Numbered from the stretch's first letter, positions 30,979-42,313 are shown. The stretch is DNA of 64,000 nucleotides from Brettanomyces bruxellensis (GCF_011074885.1 NC_054690.1:501001-565000); one strand, 5' to 3'. Numbers and translations are program-made. Notes: a model not told the origin generated them from the sequence alone.

Positions 30979-32307
30979 TTAAGCAGCTGCACCATGCAAC
31001 ATCTCCTCTTTACCGATAAGATGTTCTATTGTCTTGATGTCTTCTAGTAGAGTATCAATGTTGAAGCTCCATTCATTGAGCAATTCATTCTCCCCCTTTG
31101 GTTTGATGAAACTAACAATTCCAGCTGGCCTGTTAATCTTCGCATATAGAACACTAGAGTTGACCAATTCAATGATGACATTTTCAACAGAAGGTTGATC
31201 AAGTTGAAGTAAGCCACATAATCTGTTGAGCATTATACTGGAGTAGAATCCAGATATGACACGCAAATTGTACTCGATGGTTCTCTTCTTAAGATCCGAA
31301 TAATGCTTCTTACCATCTTCTGTGGATTGGTCATAAGCGGTCTCTTTTGAAAGCTCTGGGCCGTATTTTTGCTCGAAATCTGACCAGTTTATAATTTCAC
31401 GAGTGGTAAGGACTTTCACGATGTCCTTGCAAAGTGGAAGTTTATTCAAGTTCTTGTCTAGCTTTATGCGTGAGATCAAGTCATTTTGCAGAGGCGTGTA
31501 AGGTGCTAAAATAACAAAGTATGTCGCCTGCTTCAAATATTTCAATGCCTCCTTTTTATCACCTTCGATTTTTGGAATATGATAGATAGCAAGATTGTTC
31601 TTCACCACATTGATATAGTCGTTAGCATGTGTATTAATCTCGATCATAAGCTGGTAATACCGTAATTTTAAGTCGGCATACGATTCCAGGGTTCTGATCA
31701 AAATCTTTCTGGACAAAATATCGGAAAACTGGTAATCGCCTTTCAAATTCGACAAGTGCATCTGATCTTCAATGAACTGTATTCTCTCTTTCAACTCCAT
31801 AGATCCATATGTTTCAACTTGAAGGTCGCAGAGAACTTCACAAGCTTTATCGAGATCATGCTTCTGGTTTAACAATATATCACTCAAAGTTTTTGTCACT
31901 CTAGCTCTCTCAAGTTCAACAAATATCTTGTTTTCAGTAACCATCCTAATGGTTTCGATAACATCGATCTCAGTATCCAAATCCTCAATCTCATCCAAAT
32001 GTTTGATAACCTGTTGGATTAAAACTCTGATTGAGTCTTTTAATTGTGCATGCTTTTTCGAAAGAGAGATAATATTCTCCTTTGTGAGATCCCAATCCTT
32101 CTTTTCCGCCAACAAGTCTGCCAACTTCACCATGATTCTTTTTGACGATGCCAAATCTGATGCTTGCCTGGTTTGCTTCTCTAAAAGAAGCAACTTCTCG
32201 ACAGCAGCCCTATAGTCATCTGTTGCAAGCGTATCAATCTGTGGAAATTGTTCATCTAGGGTTTCCGAAAAATCCTTCTCTGCCTTAAGAGGTGCATCAA
32301 AGGACAT
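30979..32307 (-). CDS. RPN5: 26S proteasome regulatory subunit Rpn5
   Basis: Predicted 442 residues from ATG 32307; S. cerevisiae Rpn5 is 445. It is a PCI subunit of the 19S lid, contacting Rpn11 and the core particle. The N-terminal two thirds is TPR-like helical repeat (LLLLEKQTRQASDLASSKRI, AEKKDWDLTKENIISLSKKH). The PCI winged helix sits at about 330-420 (LNRLCGLLQLDQPSVENVI, SVLYAKINRPAGIVSF). The terminal helix HLIGKEEMLH is the bundle-forming lid helix. A PACE-like element for Rpn4 control lies upstream at 32546-32554. Confidence 0.95.
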   Translation of the reverse strand: MSFDAPLKAEKDFSETLDEQFPQIDTLATDDYRAAVEKLLLLEKQTRQASDLASSKRIMVKLADLLAEKKDWDLTKENIISLSKKHAQLKDSIRVLIQQVIKHLDEIEDLDTEIDVIETIRMVTENKIFVELERARVTKTLSDILLNQKHDLDKACEVLCDLQVETYGSMELKERIQFIEDQMHLSNLKGDYQFSDILSRKILIRTLESYADLKLRYYQLMIEINTHANDYINVVKNNLAIYHIPKIEGDKKEALKYLKQATYFVILAPYTPLQNDLISRIKLDKNLNKLPLCKDIVKVLTTREIINWSDFEQKYGPELSKETAYDQSTEDGKKHYSDLKKRTIEYNLRVISGFYSSIMLNRLCGLLQLDQPSVENVIIELVNSSVLYAKINRPAGIVSFIKPKGENELLNEWSFNIDTLLEDIKTIEHLIGKEEMLHGAAA

Positions 32308-32919
32308 AGTGCAATTTCTTTCCTTTTCGATTCTATGTAGTATATCTTCAAACTCGAACGGATGACTTCAGTGCCAAAAAGTTATGAATTCCGGTATTTG
32401 GAGAAAAGATACGCCAACAAATATTCCACCTTTGAATTAAAACAATCTTATATAAAGTGATAGATGCGGAGGCAACAAGGCGAATTGTATTGTCATCGCA
32501 AAGCTTTCATTCATATATTCCACATCCCTTTTTTTTTTCATAACTCTTGCCACCAGGGGGGGGGGGGGGAAAAAAAGAACGTAAGGCCGTCAACAGATTA
32601 ATCATACGTTTTTACATCCTTACATCGAAATACTCGGCACCAGTGTTGTTACTGCCGCGACGATCGTTTAACTGAGGCTGTGTGCTTTGTTCAGCTTTCC
32701 TTGCATTTTTCATTTAAACACGGAACAGCGATACACGAAGGAGGAATATCAATATTTAAGGAGAATCATTCAGAATCGAAAAGACTAAATTTAAATAGCA
32801 GACTCTGCCTTGTCAGAAATATAAGAGACATACCAGAAATTGACTCTGTGATAAGCTGAGTAGCGTCAGAATTAAAGCATTACTCTTTTGAAGTTTGTGT
32901 TTTGCTCAGTACATCCGAG
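32308..32919. other. Divergent promoter region RPN5/CSF1
   Basis: Contains the PACE-like element (32546-32554) immediately followed by 14 G (32556-32569) and seven A (32570-32576). The rest is unremarkable AT-rich DNA. Confidence 0.6.
32546..32554 (-). promoter_or_regulatory. PACE-like proteasome control element (Rpn4 site)
   Basis: The minus strand reads GGTGGCAAG; the consensus is GGTGGCAAA. It lies 239 bp before the RPN5 ATG in the coding orientation, a typical position for PACE in S. cerevisiae proteasome genes. Confidence 0.6.
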
Positions 32920-35900
32920 ATGGATGTTTCATCAACTTTCTATGCAAGGGCTGTGAACTCCACAGTAAACTTAAACTGGGCGTTTCTAATATATTGGATA
33001 GTGGCCTTGCTTTCCGCAACATTATTTGCATTCTACTTCAACCGTATTGTTGGCATCGTCATATCATTTTTATTAAGACCTATACTATGGAGGAAATACC
33101 GAATACGAGTACAAGTTCAATCTTTAAAGGTTTCATTTCTTGGTGGCCGTATTTTTTTCAAGAACTTGATTATTATCACCAGGAATCAGATGTATTTAAT
33201 GCATCAGGGTACTTTTACATGGAGATACTGGCTTCTTCATACAAGGAAGACCAAACTTCTATTAGAGCAGCAGCATCAGAAGAGTGCGATAAACGCCGGA
33301 CTATCGGCTCGTAACTTTTTATCTGTAATGGGATTGGAAGTGTTTCTTTACAATAGGACAGGTGCCTATGACATAATAACGGAAAAATTAAAGGAGGACA
33401 AAACGAATGAATCCAATCATGAATATTCGGAATACTCAGAAGCAAACCAGAGGCCTGGAAATTCAAATTCGTTATCTGGTTCTTTAGACTCTATTTTGAC
33501 CGATGACAATATTTCAAATGCTCACTCCACACAATCGTACCATAATGTAAAATCTTCAAATCTAGACGAGGCATCTTTATACAGGGTGAAAACTGCTATA
33601 GAGCAGGAGGAAATAGTTGACTCCACCTTTTTAGACATTCTTCCTTTGGACGTTGAGGTTGAAAAGGGATCTGTGATTATTGGAAACGAGACCACACCAT
33701 CATTACTTGTTGCGCTTTGCTCGACTATGAAGGGAACAATTGATGCTTCTGAGCCCGCATCAAATCTTGATTATTACCGCTCAAATTTTGATGTGGACTG
33801 TTCGGATTTCAAGATTGATTTAAGACCAAACGTGACGTTTAAAAGCATTGAAAAGCTAGATGATGAAATAAATAGATTTGTTGTGCGGAATACGGAACAT
33901 AAATTTTCGTTATGGAAGTTCTTCTCAGGTATAGCAGACAGAATTGTATATGTTCTATTCTGTATTGGCAGTGTCGCATTCTTTTGCCTGCCATTAGGAA
34001 GCAAAAAGTCTCATCAGAACCCAGCTACCGATTTTAGTGAGGAAAGTACCGCGTTTGGTTCTGCCAGTAAAGAGAAAGATGATGACAAATGGTACGGCTT
34101 GGCCAGATATTTGACAGAAAAGAGCGATGCAGATTTGACCTCATCAACTAGGATAGCTGGTGAGGATACAAGCACAAAGCAGAACAACGATAAATTGAAC
34201 CAACAGTATTTTGGTGAGTATGCGAGATGCACAAACATATTTGAAAGCACGAGGACGAAAATTAAATATTATTACGATTCTCCAGGGCTTGTTCCACCCG
34301 TTCAGATAACATCAAATCCAGTCACTGGACCTAATATTGGTAACGGTTGTGACGCACCACAGACAGGCTTGGATATCAGTATATTTGGAGCAAGTATGCA
34401 TTATGGTCCTTGGGCTGATAAACAAAGGGGACCAATTCAGAAGTTGATTTTTCCCCAGATATGCAGGGACAGCGAGCCATTTAAGAAACTCTGTACTGGA
34501 ATGAGGAGGCAGTATACGGATTTTGTGATCAACGTAGAGTTTGAAGATGAAGCTACATTACAGATACCACATAGAGAACCAAGTAAAGATGAAGTATATC
34601 AAAAGGAAACAGCTGCAACAGCAAATGTTCGTCCATTTGGATGGATCGAACTTAAATTTTTGAAGGATACATCCATCTGGATATCGACATCATACATTCC
34701 TGAGGAGGAAGCTGGGTATGATAATCACCTTAAAATCAGTCTAAACGATGTTGAAATATCGACAAGCGTCAACCATGATATATTGTTCAAAGCCGCAAAG
34801 CATTTCGTTGATGCCTCCATAGGATATCCGTTGGAATGGAATGGTGAGGCAATATGGACTTTTGATATGAGATCGACAGCTGCTGAACTTTACATTCTTC
34901 GGGAACACTTTTCTCTTCTTGCCGATTTGTTCACTGACTTCAGCTCTGGTGATCCTATACCTTATGAAGTTTTCAGACCATTTGTTTATCGCATCAATTG
35001 GACCGTCGATGATTATAAGTTGTTCTTCAATATCAACGAGAGAAACGTGATAGATAATCCTCTTGATCATTCAAATAATACTTACTTCGCAACCAGTGGA
35101 GAAGAACTTCTTCTTAAGATTGATATCCCATTGGAAACTGTGTATAGAAAATCCACAGAGGTTTCCTACGAGCTTTCGACAAATTACTTTGTGCTTTCGT
35201 TAGAACCACCTCCTTGGAACACAATTGCAAACTTCATGGATACTCCTATGATTGGCAAGTCGTTTAACTTCAAGCTAACCGGCTCTTACATGTATTACTC
35301 AAACATAGAGGTAGATGCTATCGATACAATAATTGTGAACTGTATATGCGAGGACACAACATTAGAATGTTATGGATTTGTTATCAAGTATTTCTTGTTC
35401 CTAAAGGAGAATTACTTCGGTGATGATATAAAATTCAGAACCATGGCCGAATTTACAAGTGAAGTTATAAAGAATAGAGGCAACCCATTGCACCTTCGGG
35501 AAAAGCAACCGGAAAAGACACGAATGAAAAATGATCGTGACTTTTTCTTCTCATTTTGCGTTAGGAACGGTTGTGCGATTTTACCGGTTCATCTATATGA
35601 CTGTGGATCTATGATTGCCGGCCACTTCAAAAAGTTGGATATTGATATTCGGATTAATGACTACTACATGGATATTCAGGCCAACGTTCCTCATGCTTTC
35701 ATTGAATACGTTGATATGGTAGGCCATACCAATATATTTGACAATATCAAACTTAAGAAGCCAATAAAGCATGACCTAGAACTCGATCGATTGGCGATAC
35801 ATGGACATCGGATGTTTGGTCTTCCACCGGAAAATTTCTCATATTTTTGTAGATGGACATTCGATTTAGGTCCAATTGTTATTGACTCTGGGATTCAATT

Positions 35901-38900
35901 TATGACAGCTTTAGTACAGTCTTTGGTTTGTGCTGGATTTGGCTACACTGATGTGGAGAATTCCTTACAAATGCCCGAGCAAGAGATTATGAATATCATG
36001 AATTTAAGTTTTACCGCACCTTCCGTCAAAATAAAACTTCAGGAATCAGATTATGCCTTTAACATTAATCTTACTCCAGTTAATCTTACCTTATCTGATC
36101 AGATGGTGGACAAATTTAGTGATAGGATGGACGTGGATATACGTAATATCACCATTAATTGCTATCACAATGCCGAAAGAATTTTCAATCTTAAGACATC
36201 TTTGAAGTTGACCAATTTTGGAAAAAAGCGACAAGCAACGGAAAGACGGGAAGCTCAAATAGAACATGTTCATGCAAATGATGGTCCTTTTCATAGATGT
36301 CCATTTCTTCTTCCCGAAAGTTATCGAAATAGGCAGTATAGAAAGGCTTATATGAATATCATTCCTAGCATTGATCTTCCAGACGCACCAGAGCCATATT
36401 TGGAGAGCACCATAGACAATATTGTTCGTGAATATCCACAAAAACTTAGGAATAAATTGGCCGATAGCTATGGTAATAAGGATGATGATTCTTTTGGCCA
36501 TCATGCGATTCCGAGTATTAATTTAGAAAGTGATCAAAATTCAGATGAACTTTGCAAATATGAAGATTTCATAATTAAATTAGGAAGGGTGGATGCAGCT
36601 TTTAAGTTGCAATTGCTTGATGCTCTATGCAGCATACTTTCCAACTCTTTAAACCTCAGCATTTATAGGGTGACCGATTCAATCCAGGTTGACGTGTTTA
36701 TGTACTTACAAAAGACTCGGTTACCTTTTTCCATGAAAGTTGCATTAGTTTGTCCCTACATTTCTTTGTGCATGGAAGACAGTGGCAATTTCAAATTTGA
36801 TATACAAAATATATTCTTGAGGTTTTCGCAATACTCAGAGTCAGATGATTCAGAATCCGAAAAGATAATAAATCTCGATTTTAGATCAGGTGGTATGCGT
36901 CTTAAAGGGATTAAGGAACAATCCAAAGAATCATTACATGCGAGTGTGTCAAATGTTGGTGTACAAATGACCAGTTCAAAATCGTCTACAATTTTAAATC
37001 CCCATATCGGTGATTTCAAATTGTTATTATCACCTGAAGACATTGTGTGGGTGCTAACTGAAGTTGATAAGTTACTACAAGGGGTTTCAGGACTCAGGAA
37101 TGTTATGAAAGAAAACGAAGAGAGTAAAGAAAGCGCTGTAATGGAATTTGTTTATCAAGTTTCGATGGCCGGTGTGAAATATAAAATTGTTCACGATCCT
37201 CCTTGTATCACGAAACCATCTTACATTACAAGATTTTCTAATAAACACACTAGGCTTCACAATAGTTGGAGAATTATGACCAGACTTAGACACGTCATGA
37301 AAAATCTTCCTGAATCATGGCATCGCAAAGCCAATGCCCTATTTAAAGCCAAAGATTGGGAGGTTCCTTCTGGTGGTCCAGATGATGTGTTTAGAATTTT
37401 CCTTAATTGGAGACAGTGGGAATCTCAGAATATCCAGGACAGTTATATTTTAAAGCACGCATTTCTTCTTGATAAGGTGAGAAAGATTTCAAAAAAGATG
37501 TCACTGATTGGAATTCTAGAGCGTTTTGATTTTATGTTATATACCGTAAAGGGTCGATTTTCTATTGATGATATTCGGATTAGCGTTAAGGATGGGGAGA
37601 AGGCCGATGCGTTAAAAGAAAATATTAGCGAACTAATCTCTGGAAATGTTGATTCTTGCCGGGACGTTAATATTGAGATACACTCAGCGAATGCAAAACT
37701 AAGAGAAATTATTCATTCTGCACAGTTGTTTGTCTCCACAGGTGCTGACTTGATAGACTACTTGCAAAATGTCAAGAAGAAAAAGGACACGGCCAATACC
37801 AGTAAAGTCACACATTCAAGTGAAACGAGAACAATTTTAACTACAGTTAGGATGTCTGTCAATGAATTTAGCCTTGAATCTGTTTTAAATGAAACTGCTT
37901 TTACGGTAAGAGGAAATAAAATCATAGTGACTGCTTTGGCTATAAAAGGAGATCAATTGGAAGCTCTTACTATGCATCATAGTATTGATACTTTAGAGGG
38001 CGCCTTACTAAGTGGTAACAGTCAAATAGTGAAAGCTAATTGCAAATCACACAATGCTACATTTTCCATTATTGGTGATGTGATATCCGGCACAAGAACA
38101 TTAAGCATAAGCAATGGTGATATTTCTGTCTTGTGCCTTCCAGGTACGGAAAGATTGATAAGTGCTATAGATAACTTCATGAAAACAGAATATCCAGTTA
38201 TTGAATCATTTTGGAAGCTCATAGCAAGGAAGAAGCAAACTGTGAGATCAAAAGAGCGCTATAATATACCATTAAAGGGATCTTTTGCAGTTTCAATTCA
38301 TTATGACAAACTTACATTAAAATTTCGCCTACTTTCATTACTAGAGTATGCTGTTACAATTAGTGACATTCAACTTGATGCATCGGCCAAAGAGAAGAAG
38401 CTGGTGAATACATTTAGCATATATCGTATCTTGTCGTCACTCACATCTAGGAGAAAAGAAGGAGACTACCAATATCTATATTGCTTTTTGGATAAGACTA
38501 CTGGTATTTTATCAGTACGTCCAAGAAATGAGGAGGAGTACGATGCATTTTGCAAGATGTCTGTTGGCAATGGACGTGTTCAAATGTCGCAGGCCGATTT
38601 ACTGGATATTATAGAGCAAGCTCGCTGGGATTTAAGAATAGCCAAATGCGATGTGGAAAGGATTATTAGCAAATTTCAGCAACTATCTGCTCGGATACGG
38701 CCGACTTCAACAGAGCCAGCTATAAGTACGCCTCAGAATATGGGATCCCAACGTAAGCAGTCCAAATTCCCAAAGATTATGAAAAAAATTCATATTTTGT
38801 TTTCACTTGGCTGTAACGCAATGGGAATTATGCTTAGAGCAAATGGAAATCAATTCGGCATTGATTCATCAAATGTCCTTTTACTTGTTAATGCTATGGA

Positions 38901-41900
38901 TTGTGGTGTACCAGGTGTTAAACCGTGCGGAACTCTAAAAATGCCTTCTAGCAGAATTTCTATTTCTTCGGATAAATCTGGAAATCAAAGATATTTGGTG
39001 TTCCATTCTCATTTATCTATTGATGTAATTAACCTTCCTCTGTCGATTGGTAAGTTACAACGTTTAGTTGTGTCTAGTGACTTCTTTAGAATTGCTCTCA
39101 CTCCAGTCATATCAAAGCGGATGATAGACACATTTAAAAAGGTTCTCTCACTATTCCAGACCAAACAAATTATTCCAGTTCAGCCCATCGCTGAGAAAAG
39201 TGACAAGTTTGATTTGCCGGTTCTTCGAACCATTTTAAGTTTCTTTGCAATTAAAATTAAGGCACAAAATCTTTGTATAGGCTGGCTTTTTGATAGTGAT
39301 GATGGTTACTATACATTTGATTATTCACAACCGGGTGTGATCATTGGATTTGAAAGCTCAGAGATCATCTGTGCAAAAGGTGCTGGAAAAATGTCTGCAT
39401 CCGGTCTGTATGTATCATTTGCGCATGGTAGAAAGCCATCGGACTTCTATCCAATGAAATCTGAAAGAGACAGCAAGAATCGTGTTTTCTTTCCCATGTT
39501 TAATTTGGTTTATGGAATTGCCGACGAGGGTGATAATAAGTGCTTGCAAATTAAAGTTGATGGTGATGTTGTGGACTTTAGTTTACAGACAACGGTATTT
39601 TTAGTTGCGAAACCCCTTGGAAGATCGATATCACAACTTCAAAGGGAATTTAAGGAGGTGCGACGTCGCCTCTCCTTCAGTTCAAATGGTGAAACAAAAA
39701 TCGACAGAAATGAATCGATTCAGAAGGTGACTAAAGGGTTATTTGGAATCAGCAATTTGAACTGCGTTCTTAAATTTAATGGAGCTAAATTCTCTATTGT
39801 TGATCCAAATCTCAAAATTGGTAATGAGATACCAAAGTTTAGTGTTCAAGCACCAGGATTGTCGACAATGCTGGAGTGGAAAAGGAAATTGACGCCAACA
39901 GATAGACACCAAGTGTTTGTATCAGTTGATATTTCGCATACAGATAACCAACTTACGTATACATGCGTTCCAATATTGACTAGCATTGTTGATTCCTGCC
40001 GAGACTTCATGAGAACTGATGCAAGGCAGATTAACTTGAGACCGAATAATGACAATATCTCCGGCTCGTTATCCCAATGGCATAAAATACTGAAAAGCAT
40101 TCAGTTTGAATTCACTCTCAAAATTGAGCCCCAGAGACTAATTTTGACTTGTAATCCAAGAGCTAACGTTGCCGCTGAAATCTCCACGAATGAAATTCAT
40201 TCAGTTATAAGTAGTGATAAGACTTACTCCGGATTGATATTCATTGAGAACCTTAGCGCTGAAATTAGGCATGCATACTCCAAGGAGGCTAGTACCAAGC
40301 TCTTCTTCAGGGGAATTACTTTGAACATGTCTCTTGATGTTGAAGAAGGGAAAAGAAACTTCTTTCCTGTGTTGTGTGTCAATAAAATATCAGCATTAGT
40401 TAACATGCAGCAAAGACAAGATTTGGACGTGTTTAGGGATCTTTGGATTCCTGGTACCTACTATCGGGCAGATAGCGGACGACAAAAGCATGACGCTTCT
40501 ACAGAAAGCAGGAAAAAGTTTGCAGAAATGCTCCGTGAAGTTTCATCCACTTCGGCATTCCCATGGATGTTGGTCTTTGTTGCGAAAAAGATTGAGCTAG
40601 AACTCAGATTTGGGACATCATTAGGTACTTTCAAGGGTCATATTGAGGACACTTGGGCAGTATCGAAGAAGGAAATGAATTGGGATCAGAATGCGCGTGC
40701 GGAGTTGGGAAAGATCTATCTTGAATCTAAAGGTAGGCTTGGTGGTAAACTGACGATAAATCAGTTAAGAGCTGCGTCTGTAATATCTTGGAAGAAAGAT
40801 GGCATTGCTTTGGATGTTCCTTTAGTTATGACTTCGATTGGCATTTCAACAATAGAAGCAGGGGTGTCTTTGGATTATCATCCATTTCTTGTTGTTGAAA
40901 TTGGGGATTTGAAATTGGGTGTGCTGAACAGACACACGAACAATGCTTCGGATACGTTAGCCGCCAGTGCTTCCGCAGGAAATTTGAAGATATTTACAAC
41001 TGCTTTGGCTGCTTCCAGCTTGGTTGATATATATACCATTGGATTAAGAATCCGTCAGGAGATTCATATTTCGTATCATCAGGTATTGAACGATGATGAT
41101 GATATGACAGATTTAGGATCTAGGGTGAGGTTGTCTAAAAAGAGGAAAACGATTTCTGAAGCATTTCTTGGTGTTATCCAACAGCTTCGTACTGAACTTG
41201 ATTTGAATGTTGGAACTACCGTTATTCAAGTTTGCCCAAGTAGCTTGACAGATACTCAAGCATTAGTTGTGCATCTCGGATATACCGAAGTCAAGTTTTC
41301 TCAAGATAGTATTGAAGGTCTCAAGAATCTTTTGGTGCTCAGATTGAAGAATAGTGTTATATCTCTTTCAACATACAAGCATAAAATGAAGGAAGATATT
41401 TTTGACCAAGATCTTCACCATTACATTGATCTTGCCGGCAAAACTTCTGGGGGAAACATTATTTCTTTGCCTTCATTGGAAATCATAGAGCACACAATGG
41501 AGTCGTTCGAAAACAACTTGGTGCAGTACACGTACAATCTTGCGTTTGGAAATAAGATTGATGTCAGGTGGAATTTAGGCTCTGTCTATTTCATTAGACA
41601 GATGTGGTATACGCATGCTAATGCTTTAAAGACTCGACTACAGGCCCTAAGAATTTTGGAATATGATGAAATGGGAGACAATGTTGAGGATAACTATAAG
41701 GAATCTTTACTAGAAACGGTGAATATTGAGGATCGTCTAAAGGATGTGGAGCGGGATAAGAAGTATGAATATTTGGCAACAGAAGCACCACACATCGAGA
41801 CTCCACAGTTAAGAGACTTGGGTAATGCTACTCCTCCACTAGAATGGTTTGGTCTACATAGGGACAAGTTCCCAAAACTTACCCATCAAATGATTATTGT

Positions 41901-41958
41901 TAATCTTCAGAAAATGATTGTGAAGGCGGAGAATCAGTACTCAAAAATATTGCACTGA
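32920..41958 (+). CDS. CSF1: Csf1, bridge-like lipid transfer protein (BLTP1/Tweek family)
   Basis: Predicted 3,012 residues from ATG 32920 (MDVSSTFYARAV); six codons are open upstream but start with TTG. S. cerevisiae Csf1 is about 2,958. The family forms a long hydrophobic groove of repeating beta units that moves phospholipids between ER and other membranes, and is linked to GPI-anchor synthesis and cold growth. A single N-terminal membrane segment (about 19-41, WAFLIYWIVALLSATLFAF) anchors it. It is followed by the diagnostic block RVQVQSLKVSFLGGRIFFKNL and TFTWRYWLLHTRK. A second hydrophobic patch is near 345-362 (IVYVLFCIGSVAFFCLPLG). The frame is intact over 9 kb, so it is clearly under selection. 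It is the largest gene in the window. Confidence 0.95.
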   Translation: MDVSSTFYARAVNSTVNLNWAFLIYWIVALLSATLFAFYFNRIVGIVISFLLRPILWRKYRIRVQVQSLKVSFLGGRIFFKNLIIITRNQMYLMHQGTFTWRYWLLHTRKTKLLLEQQHQKSAINAGLSARNFLSVMGLEVFLYNRTGAYDIITEKLKEDKTNESNHEYSEYSEANQRPGNSNSLSGSLDSILTDDNISNAHSTQSYHNVKSSNLDEASLYRVKTAIEQEEIVDSTFLDILPLDVEVEKGSVIIGNETTPSLLVALCSTMKGTIDASEPASNLDYYRSNFDVDCSDFKIDLRPNVTFKSIEKLDDEINRFVVRNTEHKFSLWKFFSGIADRIVYVLFCIGSVAFFCLPLGSKKSHQNPATDFSEESTAFGSASKEKDDDKWYGLARYLTEKSDADLTSSTRIAGEDTSTKQNNDKLNQQYFGEYARCTNIFESTRTKIKYYYDSPGLVPPVQITSNPVTGPNIGNGCDAPQTGLDISIFGASMHYGPWADKQRGPIQKLIFPQICRDSEPFKKLCTGMRRQYTDFVINVEFEDEATLQIPHREPSKDEVYQKETAATANVRPFGWIELKFLKDTSIWISTSYIPEEEAGYDNHLKISLNDVEISTSVNHDILFKAAKHFVDASIGYPLEWNGEAIWTFDMRSTAAELYILREHFSLLADLFTDFSSGDPIPYEVFRPFVYRINWTVDDYKLFFNINERNVIDNPLDHSNNTYFATSGEELLLKIDIPLETVYRKSTEVSYELSTNYFVLSLEPPPWNTIANFMDTPMIGKSFNFKLTGSYMYYSNIEVDAIDTIIVNCICEDTTLECYGFVIKYFLFLKENYFGDDIKFRTMAEFTSEVIKNRGNPLHLREKQPEKTRMKNDRDFFFSFCVRNGCAILPVHLYDCGSMIAGHFKKLDIDIRINDYYMDIQANVPHAFIEYVDMVGHTNIFDNIKLKKPIKHDLELDRLAIHGHRMFGLPPENFSYFCRWTFDLGPIVIDSGIQFMTALVQSLVCAGFGYTDVENSLQMPEQEIMNIMNLSFTAPSVKIKLQESDYAFNINLTPVNLTLSDQMVDKFSDRMDVDIRNITINCYHNAERIFNLKTSLKLTNFGKKRQATERREAQIEHVHANDGPFHRCPFLLPESYRNRQYRKAYMNIIPSIDLPDAPEPYLESTIDNIVREYPQKLRNKLADSYGNKDDDSFGHHAIPSINLESDQNSDELCKYEDFIIKLGRVDAAFKLQLLDALCSILSNSLNLSIYRVTDSIQVDVFMYLQKTRLPFSMKVALVCPYISLCMEDSGNFKFDIQNIFLRFSQYSESDDSESEKIINLDFRSGGMRLKGIKEQSKESLHASVSNVGVQMTSSKSSTILNPHIGDFKLLLSPEDIVWVLTEVDKLLQGVSGLRNVMKENEESKESAVMEFVYQVSMAGVKYKIVHDPPCITKPSYITRFSNKHTRLHNSWRIMTRLRHVMKNLPESWHRKANALFKAKDWEVPSGGPDDVFRIFLNWRQWESQNIQDSYILKHAFLLDKVRKISKKMSLIGILERFDFMLYTVKGRFSIDDIRISVKDGEKADALKENISELISGNVDSCRDVNIEIHSANAKLREIIHSAQLFVSTGADLIDYLQNVKKKKDTANTSKVTHSSETRTILTTVRMSVNEFSLESVLNETAFTVRGNKIIVTALAIKGDQLEALTMHHSIDTLEGALLSGNSQIVKANCKSHNATFSIIGDVISGTRTLSISNGDISVLCLPGTERLISAIDNFMKTEYPVIESFWKLIARKKQTVRSKERYNIPLKGSFAVSIHYDKLTLKFRLLSLLEYAVTISDIQLDASAKEKKLVNTFSIYRILSSLTSRRKEGDYQYLYCFLDKTTGILSVRPRNEEEYDAFCKMSVGNGRVQMSQADLLDIIEQARWDLRIAKCDVERIISKFQQLSARIRPTSTEPAISTPQNMGSQRKQSKFPKIMKKIHILFSLGCNAMGIMLRANGNQFGIDSSNVLLLVNAMDCGVPGVKPCGTLKMPSSRISISSDKSGNQRYLVFHSHLSIDVINLPLSIGKLQRLVVSSDFFRIALTPVISKRMIDTFKKVLSLFQTKQIIPVQPIAEKSDKFDLPVLRTILSFFAIKIKAQNLCIGWLFDSDDGYYTFDYSQPGVIIGFESSEIICAKGAGKMSASGLYVSFAHGRKPSDFYPMKSERDSKNRVFFPMFNLVYGIADEGDNKCLQIKVDGDVVDFSLQTTVFLVAKPLGRSISQLQREFKEVRRRLSFSSNGETKIDRNESIQKVTKGLFGISNLNCVLKFNGAKFSIVDPNLKIGNEIPKFSVQAPGLSTMLEWKRKLTPTDRHQVFVSVDISHTDNQLTYTCVPILTSIVDSCRDFMRTDARQINLRPNNDNISGSLSQWHKILKSIQFEFTLKIEPQRLILTCNPRANVAAEISTNEIHSVISSDKTYSGLIFIENLSAEIRHAYSKEASTKLFFRGITLNMSLDVEEGKRNFFPVLCVNKISALVNMQQRQDLDVFRDLWIPGTYYRADSGRQKHDASTESRKKFAEMLREVSSTSAFPWMLVFVAKKIELELRFGTSLGTFKGHIEDTWAVSKKEMNWDQNARAELGKIYLESKGRLGGKLTINQLRAASVISWKKDGIALDVPLVMTSIGISTIEAGVSLDYHPFLVVEIGDLKLGVLNRHTNNASDTLAASASAGNLKIFTTALAASSLVDIYTIGLRIRQEIHISYHQVLNDDDDMTDLGSRVRLSKKRKTISEAFLGVIQQLRTELDLNVGTTVIQVCPSSLTDTQALVVHLGYTEVKFSQDSIEGLKNLLVLRLKNSVISLSTYKHKMKEDIFDQDLHHYIDLAGKTSGGNIISLPSLEIIEHTMESFENNLVQYTYNLAFGNKIDVRWNLGSVYFIRQMWYTHANALKTRLQALRILEYDEMGDNVEDNYKESLLETVNIEDRLKDVERDKKYEYLATEAPHIETPQLRDLGNATPPLEWFGLHRDKFPKLTHQMIIVNLQKMIVKAENQYSKILH

Positions 41959-42313
41959 AATAATGAAGGAGACCGACTACTAGTTTTTCGGAAGACTATA
42001 TAATAAAGGTTGTATAATAAACACTTAGATATTTTATTGAGGCTTCGATGTCATGCGTAGATAAAAAATACAATGTTCTTTAGTGTTGAAGCAGTCAAAA
42101 GAGAGAAAGTTCAATGTTATAAATTCGCACACAGAATGAGTGATCACAATTTTCTACAGCATGCTTTCGCGGTCCGGCAGAAAAAAAAAAGCATAAACCC
42201 GAGTAGTGACTGATCATCAATTTTCTGCGAACCAGCCCCACTCCCTTGAACATTATTTCTTATCAGAAAGTAATATCATGTGAGAGAAAGAGTATGGCAT
42301 ATATACAAGAATA
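41959..42313. other. Intergenic region CSF1 3' flank and TSC11 promoter
   Basis: AT-rich with an A-tract near 42180-42190. No other feature recognised. Confidence 0.5.
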
